A stretch of DNA of 10,400 nucleotides from Polaromonas sp. (lineage in GTDB: Bacteria > Pseudomonadota > Gammaproteobacteria > Burkholderiales > Burkholderiaceae_C): NCBI GenBank assembly GCA_025362825.1, contig JANYFF010000154.1, positions 1-10,400 of the forward strand, given 5' to 3'. The notes below the pieces were generated by a model. The model saw only the letters and a list, made by a program, of their open reading frames with translations, was not told where the DNA came from and did not search any database. Positions 7,117 through 10,400 of this stretch are shown here, one piece after another (the first letter of the stretch is position 1; every line of letters starts with the position of its first letter). Position numbers and translations under genes: made by a program.

Positions 7117-7194
7117 ATGGCGCCGCTGGCGGAAACACGCGACAACGATACCGGCAACCACATCCGTCGCACCCAGTTCTACCTGGAGCTCTTG
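7117..7194 (+). pseudogene. Fragment of an HD-GYP domain gene cut by an insertion element
   Basis: The + frame from 7117 reads MAPLAETRDNDTGNHIRR then TQFYLELL. This is the conserved opening of HD-GYP cyclic-di-GMP phosphodiesterase domains (usual form: LAETRDNETGNHIRRTQ.YV..L). Similarity ends at about the CTTG at 7191-7194. Beyond that the sequence belongs to the IS91-like end. Upstream of the ATG no further HD-GYP or receiver sequence can be recognised before the kaiC promoter region, so the 5' part is gone too, unless the gene began here. The piece is far too short to be active (the HD and GYP motifs are missing). It shows that an HD-GYP gene once lay divergently next to kaiC. Confidence 0.7.
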
Positions 7195-7230
7195 GGGGTG
7201 CCCTCTCTGCGGTTGGCAGCTCGTACGGAT

Positions 7231-7329
7231 AAACGGATAAGCCATTCAACCGCACGAGCCGAAGTATCGCGCCCAGGAACAGGCTTCAAACCCCGTGGAA
7301 ACACTGGATTGGCTGCCCGTGTTGCAGGT
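7231..7329. repeat. 99-bp direct repeat, copy A (IS 3' end)
   Basis: Identical base for base to 10302-10400, beginning AAACGGATAAGCCATTCAAC. The match stops on the left at 7230/10301 and is limited on the right only by the end of the window. Copy A sits between the HD-GYP fragment and the transposase remnant. On the left it is preceded by ACGGATAA, so that octamer is present twice in tandem (7225-7240). Translated frames across it look like chance open frames, not a gene. Confidence 0.95.
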
Positions 7330-7429
7330 TCACCATGAAAATCCACCGTCGGCAGGGCCAATAGTGCTGCTTTGGGTACGTCGGGCGCAGGCCTAGCCAG
7401 CCGCAAGTCAAAATCGCCGCCTCAACCCC

Positions 7430-7780
7430 TCACCAACTGATGCGCTGATCGACCTCAAAGTCCGGTGCCGTTTGCGCCGCCCCATCCCATTCAGTTGCCC
7501 AATCTGCTGGCTCGATTTGCGCCCCGTCATCCGTCTGCGCGTCGCAGTCATCCCACAGCGGCGGCCCGCGCGCCGGGGATATTTGTGGTGGCTGCGAGTC
7601 GACACCGATGTGATCAAGGATCTTGCGAATTTGCACGCCCTCGGTAATAAACGCGATCAGGCGCATCTGCCCACCACACAACGGGCACAAGAGCGGGAAC
7701 ACTTCGTAGATTCTGGCGATCAACACTGCCCACAGGTAGTGCGCCTTCGACCGTTTGACACTTGGCGAATCGATTGGCAT
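7430..7780 (-). pseudogene. C-terminal remnant of an IS91-like (Y2 rolling-circle) transposase
   Basis: The minus frame reads YLWAVLIARIYEVFPLLCPL, CGGQMRLIAFITEGVQIRKI, LDHIGVDS, then ARGPPLWDDCDAQ and ends VDQRISW at TGA. This is the highly conserved tail of IS91-type transposases of proteobacteria, with its CPLCGGQ zinc-ribbon-like motif. The catalytic HUH and double-Tyr region is missing. The frame stays open upstream to 8068, but residues ahead of about 7780 (including overlap with the regulator gene) show no transposase similarity and are read-through of foreign sequence. About 115 residues remain, of a family usually several hundred long. Natural termination and lack of internal stops suggest that truncation was fairly recent. 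Confidence 0.8.
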
Positions 7781-7856
7781 GGCGGCTGAGATTGCCCATG
7801 GCAGTTGTACGGATGTGCCGCCGGCACGGAAGTAAGGCTCTCCAGGTAGTGATGCT

Positions 7857-7911
7857 GCTACAAATTCAGTAGCTGGCCGCGCAGAACCCGTATGGGCTGT
7901 GCGGCTTTTTT
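7857..7911 (+). terminator. Double stem-loop with T-run; comamonad-type intergenic repeat
   Basis: GCTAC (7857-7861) pairs with GTAGC (7869-7873). A second, stronger hairpin runs 7876-7905 (GCCGC..CAG..CCC pairing with GGG..CTG..GCGGC), followed by six T on the + strand (7906-7911). As drawn it is an intrinsic terminator for + strand transcription, yet no intact + gene lies upstream. It begins 2 bp beyond the stop of the minus-strand regulator, so the hairpin may also protect the end of that mRNA. From memory, the sequence style resembles an interspersed repeat frequent between genes in Comamonadaceae; this is a resemblance only. Confidence 0.6.
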
Positions 7912-7913
7912 GC

Positions 7914-9380
7914 TCAAAATCGGCTGAGAAGACCCAGCATCGATGCCCGTAGTGTGCATGCAGCCCGCGTTTTGCAACCCAGCTTGTTGAAGATGCTTTC
8001 CAGGTGGGTACGAACGGTAGAGGGGCTGATACCCAAGTTCTGTGCCGCTTCCTTGTTGCTATCCCCAAGGCTTACGCGCTGCAACACATCCAGTTCGCGT
8101 GCTGTGAGTAACGACATTGCCGGACCCTTGCCTTCGATGGGCACCGCGTCCGGCGCAACGCAGCGGATTAAGCTGCTGAGTACCTGAACGTCCAACCGCC
8201 CGGAATCGGCTTCCCGTCGAAGTTCAGCCATGGCCGCGTCTACGCCCATCGCCTTTCGCCATGGTCGGTCTGAAACCATGGCGACCCAGCACACTGCGGT
8301 CGCCAGAATGCGGCTCTCGATGGGAGTGCTGTTTGCACTGATACCGCGAAAATACCCGGAGCCATCCAGCCGCTCATAGGCATGGGCGGCCGTTTCAGCG
8401 GCGTCTGCCAGTCCTGCAACGGTGTTGCCAACCCGCGATGTCCAATAGGGGGCGAGCCGGGCACGCTCCATGTCGCCCGTGGTTAGGGGGCCTTTGCGGT
8501 CCCAGATGGCGTTGGGCACAGACACCCGGCCAAGCCCATGCAGCCATGCCGCCCGGCGCAAACGGGCGCGTTTTTCTGATGCAACGCCCATCGTGGCAGC
8601 TATCGCATCGGCCATTTTTGCAACGGCACCCGAATGCCCCAAAAGCCAGGGCAATTTAAGATCAATAACGTGACCGATCAAGTCCATTTGGATGGAGCGC
8701 ACCTCAGCGGAATCGGTGGATGTATTGGAAGCCAAATGGATTGCGTCTAACCATTCATGGGCATGCTTGTCCATGGCATCGACCAAATGCGACGGGTACA
8801 CCACGTCAGCCCTTTGACGCACAATGCCCAAAGCCTTGGGCAAGCCATGCAGCCGGGCCAAAATCTCCAGCTCACTGCAAGCCGCAACCACCATGGCAGC
8901 GGCGGGTATGGCATTACCCCGAAGTGCGTTGGGGCTGCCGCTGCCATCCCAGTGTTCAAACACACAGCCCAATGCAGCCGATACGGCGTTGCCCAGCCCC
9001 AACGAGTTGGCGATCAAGCTTGATACGTCGCAGTGAATGGTGGATACCAGCCCAATTTTTTCAGCAATGGCTTCTGGCGGCACCAGAAACTCCATTTTTT
9101 CAAATTGCAGTTGGAGCATCAAAGCCCGGCCGCCCACGTCATCACGGATGGTGGCCGCAAACTCCGTTGCATTGGCTGTGCAACCGGACCAGCGCAACTG
9201 TGCGATTTGTCGGACGTGGTGCACCACTTCGCTATCCCAGCCCAAATGCGTTGCCATCGCTGTTGACAAAGCGGCCACCCTTTGTGAGTGGTCTATGGGT
9301 TGCCCCATGCTGAGGTCACCCATGATGGCCAGTGTGCGCAATGCGTCGCCGAGGTCAATGGTTTCGTCTGGCAGAAGCAT
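7914..9380 (-). CDS. LuxR-type regulator with two degenerate HD-GYP-like domains
   Basis: A 488-aa cytoplasmic protein. Residues about 28-215 and 245-410 both resemble HD-GYP domains. The first keeps FEHWDGSGSPNALRG (141-155) but has no HD motif (LRWSGCTANA in its place). The second keeps GHSGAVAKMADAI (248-260) and YERLDGSGYFRG (335-346), but HD is HG (281-282, WLHGLGRVSVPNAIW) and the later paired His are lost. Metal-dependent phosphodiesterase activity is therefore unlikely; a ligand-sensing role is inferred. Residues about 424-482 are a clear LuxR/GerE helix-turn-helix (LTARELDVLQ, NKEAAQNLGISPSTVRTHLE, SIFNKLGCKTRA). It diverges from the alpha/beta hydrolase gene across 118 bp holding a perfect palindrome, so it probably controls that gene and itself. 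No good ribosome binding site precedes ATG 9380. Alternative names would be HD-domain phosphohydrolase or LuxR regulator. Confidence 0.9.
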   Translation of the reverse strand: MLLPDETIDLGDALRTLAIMGDLSMGQPIDHSQRVAALSTAMATHLGWDSEVVHHVRQIAQLRWSGCTANATEFAATIRDDVGGRALMLQLQFEKMEFLVPPEAIAEKIGLVSTIHCDVSSLIANSLGLGNAVSAALGCVFEHWDGSGSPNALRGNAIPAAAMVVAACSELEILARLHGLPKALGIVRQRADVVYPSHLVDAMDKHAHEWLDAIHLASNTSTDSAEVRSIQMDLIGHVIDLKLPWLLGHSGAVAKMADAIAATMGVASEKRARLRRAAWLHGLGRVSVPNAIWDRKGPLTTGDMERARLAPYWTSRVGNTVAGLADAAETAAHAYERLDGSGYFRGISANSTPIESRILATAVCWVAMVSDRPWRKAMGVDAAMAELRREADSGRLDVQVLSSLIRCVAPDAVPIEGKGPAMSLLTARELDVLQRVSLGDSNKEAAQNLGISPSTVRTHLESIFNKLGCKTRAACTLRASMLGLLSRF

Positions 9381-9420
9381 TAAAAATCCGTCTCAAAGTA
9401 GACGAGGAATGCTAGCAGGG

Positions 9421-9436
9421 TCGGACATTCGTCCGA
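9421..9436. promoter_or_regulatory. 16-bp perfect palindrome in the divergent intergenic region
   Basis: TCGGACATTCGTCCGA has 6-bp arms around ATTC. It lies 40 bp from the regulator start and 62 bp from the hydrolase start, the expected place for an operator serving both. LuxR-family proteins bind as dimers to inverted repeats of about this size. No strong -10/-35 pair could be assigned for either gene. Confidence 0.5.
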
Positions 9437-9498
9437 TGGTGCTGTTACCGCGATCCCAGAACAATCGCAAGCTGTTGCATTCATCCCAGGAAACCGCC

Positions 9499-10311
9499 AT
9501 GACAACCCAGACTTCCACTGCCAAACGCCCCATTGTTTTTGTTCACGGCCTCTGGCTTCACGCCGAGTCCTGGAACCCATGGCTTGAGTTTTTTCGAAAA
9601 AATGGCTATGAGGCGATTGCCGCCAGTTGGCCGGGTGATGCCGCTACGACCGAGGCAACCCGACGCAACCCTGGCGCAGTGGCAGGGTACGGTGTGAACG
9701 AGATTGCGGAACATATCGCAGGGCAACTTAAATCGTTTGACCGCAAGCCAATTTTGATTGGGCATTCTTTCGGTGGCCTGCTGGTTCAAAACCTGTTGGG
9801 GCGTGATCTGGCAGCCGCCGCCATTGCCATCGACCCGGCCCCGATCAAAGGCGTGCCCGAGTTGCCTTTCGCGGCCCTGAAATCGGCCTTTCCAGTGCTA
9901 GGCAATCCGTTCAACTTCAAGCGCGCAGTGTCACTTACCGAAGCCCAGTTCCGCTTCGGCTTCGCCAACGCAGTGCCTGAAGCAGAAGCGCGGGCGTTGT
10001 ACCAGCAATACGCCATGCCCGCCCCGGCGCGACCTTTGTTTCAAGCCGCCACGGCCATGCTTAACCCGAGCGCGGCAACCAAAGTAAATGTGGCGAATGC
10101 CAGTAGGGGGCCGCTGTTGTTCATTGCCGGTGGGGCTGACAACACGGTGCCGCCGGTTTTGGTTAAAAGCGCTGCGCGACGGTACCGCAATTCACCTGCC
10201 GTTACGGAGTTACGGGAGTTCGCGGGGCGCGGCCACTCGTTGGTTATCGATAGCGGCTGGCAAGAGCTTGCCGAGTTCAGTTTGGGCTGGATCACAGATA
10301 AAAACGGATAA
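9499..10311 (+). CDS. Alpha/beta hydrolase (serine esterase/lipase-like)
   Basis: A 270-aa cytoplasmic alpha/beta hydrolase with no signal peptide. The oxyanion-hole motif is FVHGLW (14-19). The nucleophile elbow is GHSFGG (88-93, Ser90). The acid is probably Asp214 in GGADNTVPP. The catalytic His is His246 in GRGHSLV. The full triad is thus present and the length fits the family. The substrate cannot be told; relatives are annotated as esterases, lactonases or haloperoxidase-like enzymes. The frame is open far upstream (to 9037, through the regulator gene on the other strand), but ATG 9499 is preceded by AGGAAA at 9488-9493, and the hydrolase fold starts right after it. The last two codons and the stop lie inside the repeat that starts at 10302, so the native C-terminus has been replaced by a few residues (DKNG). 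It diverges from the LuxR/HD regulator, its likely controller. Confidence 0.92.
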   Translation: MTTQTSTAKRPIVFVHGLWLHAESWNPWLEFFRKNGYEAIAASWPGDAATTEATRRNPGAVAGYGVNEIAEHIAGQLKSFDRKPILIGHSFGGLLVQNLLGRDLAAAAIAIDPAPIKGVPELPFAALKSAFPVLGNPFNFKRAVSLTEAQFRFGFANAVPEAEARALYQQYAMPAPARPLFQAATAMLNPSAATKVNVANASRGPLLFIAGGADNTVPPVLVKSAARRYRNSPAVTELREFAGRGHSLVIDSGWQELAEFSLGWITDKNG

Positions 10312-10400
10312 GCCATTCAACCGCACGAGCCGAAGTATCGCGCCCAGGAACAGGCTTCAAACCCCGTGGAAACACTGGATTGGCTGCCCGTGTTGCAGGT
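10302..10400. repeat. 99-bp direct repeat, copy B (IS91-like 3' end running off the window)
   Basis: Exact copy of 7231-7329 in the same orientation, beginning within the last codons of the hydrolase gene. It is expected to continue past the window into an IS91-like transposase gene on the minus strand. Compared with copy A it lacks the probable terminal 36 bp (7195-7230). Either the element was shortened here or the terminus lies at the repeat boundary. Confidence 0.9.

Larger units (their letters stand above)
7195..7780 (-). mobile_element. Truncated IS91-family-like element (3' end plus transposase C-terminus)
   Basis: Minus-strand order: a transposase C-terminal remnant (7780-7430), a non-coding 3' stretch (7429-7231 or further), and a probable terminus at 7195 next to CAAG (CTTG on +). 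IS91 elements insert beside GAAC or CAAG at their origin end, so the outer limit at 7195 is an inference supported by where the HD-GYP fragment stops. The part 7231-7329 is repeated exactly at the right edge of the window. The 5' half of the transposase and the other terminus are missing, so this copy cannot move by itself. The internal limit near 7780 is approximate, set by loss of transposase similarity. Confidence 0.65.

Noticed and set aside
7225..7240. Tandem ACGGATAA octamers as a possible target-site duplication
   Set aside because: IS91-type rolling-circle insertion does not make target duplications, and the two units are adjacent rather than flanking an insert.
7179..7406. 75-codon minus-strand open frame over the IS 3' end
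   Set aside because: It lies in the non-coding end of an IS91-like element; openness is likely due to base composition, with no family recognised.
7781..8068. Upstream part of the open frame leading into the transposase remnant
   Set aside because: It overlaps the end of the regulator gene in another frame and the stem-loop repeat, and carries no transposase similarity.
9037..9498. Upstream in-frame extension of the hydrolase gene
   Set aside because: It runs antisense through the regulator gene, shows no hydrolase similarity, and ATG 9499 has a good ribosome binding site.

Overview
The window looks like chromosome from a GC-rich betaproteobacterium, most likely a comamonad (Rhodoferax/Polaromonas type). 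This is inferred from the style of the chemoreceptor, the KaiC/KaiB pair of the proteobacterial type, the IS91-like remnant, and an intergenic stem-loop resembling repeats common in comamonad genomes. No rRNA, tRNA or CRISPR array was seen.

Left part (1-2363): a complete methyl-accepting chemotaxis protein with a C-terminal DWETF tether on the + strand, then a 78-aa unknown protein 11 nt downstream, then a decayed piece of a GGDEF (diguanylate cyclase) domain with an internal stop.

Centre (2364-7117, minus strand): a compact operon read as kaiC, kaiB, and a PAS/LOV-like/PAS-GGDEF-EAL protein. The reading frame after the kaiC stop continues, in the same frame, into the typical C-terminal tail of proteobacterial KaiC. 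kaiC is therefore one gene of 569 codons interrupted by a single amber TAG at codon 457, where the family usually has Gln (CAG). The full-length frame ends in an ATGA overlap with kaiB. The third gene keeps intact GGDEF, inhibitory RxxD and EAL catalytic residues. Its second PAS domain is strikingly LOV-like and keeps the adduct cysteine. Taken together, this looks like a clock-type KaiC/KaiB switch, without kaiA in the window, feeding a cyclic-di-GMP enzyme that may also sense light or redox.

Right part (7117-10400): a fragment of an HD-GYP phosphodiesterase gene is cut off at a CTTG/CAAG site by the 3' end of an IS91-like element. A C-terminal remnant of the transposase follows. Then comes a divergent gene pair: a LuxR-type regulator with two degenerate HD-GYP-like domains (minus) and an alpha/beta hydrolase (plus). 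They share a 118-bp intergenic region with a perfect 16-bp palindrome. A second, identical copy (99 bp to the window edge) of the IS 3' end begins inside the last codons of the hydrolase. The regulator-hydrolase pair is thus bracketed by same-orientation IS91-like ends, as expected for passenger DNA carried by rolling-circle elements.

Cyclic-di-GMP-type domains recur across the window: GGDEF-EAL intact, GGDEF remnant, HD-GYP fragment, degenerate HD-GYP regulator. This suggests repeated gain and loss of such signalling genes next to a Kai module.
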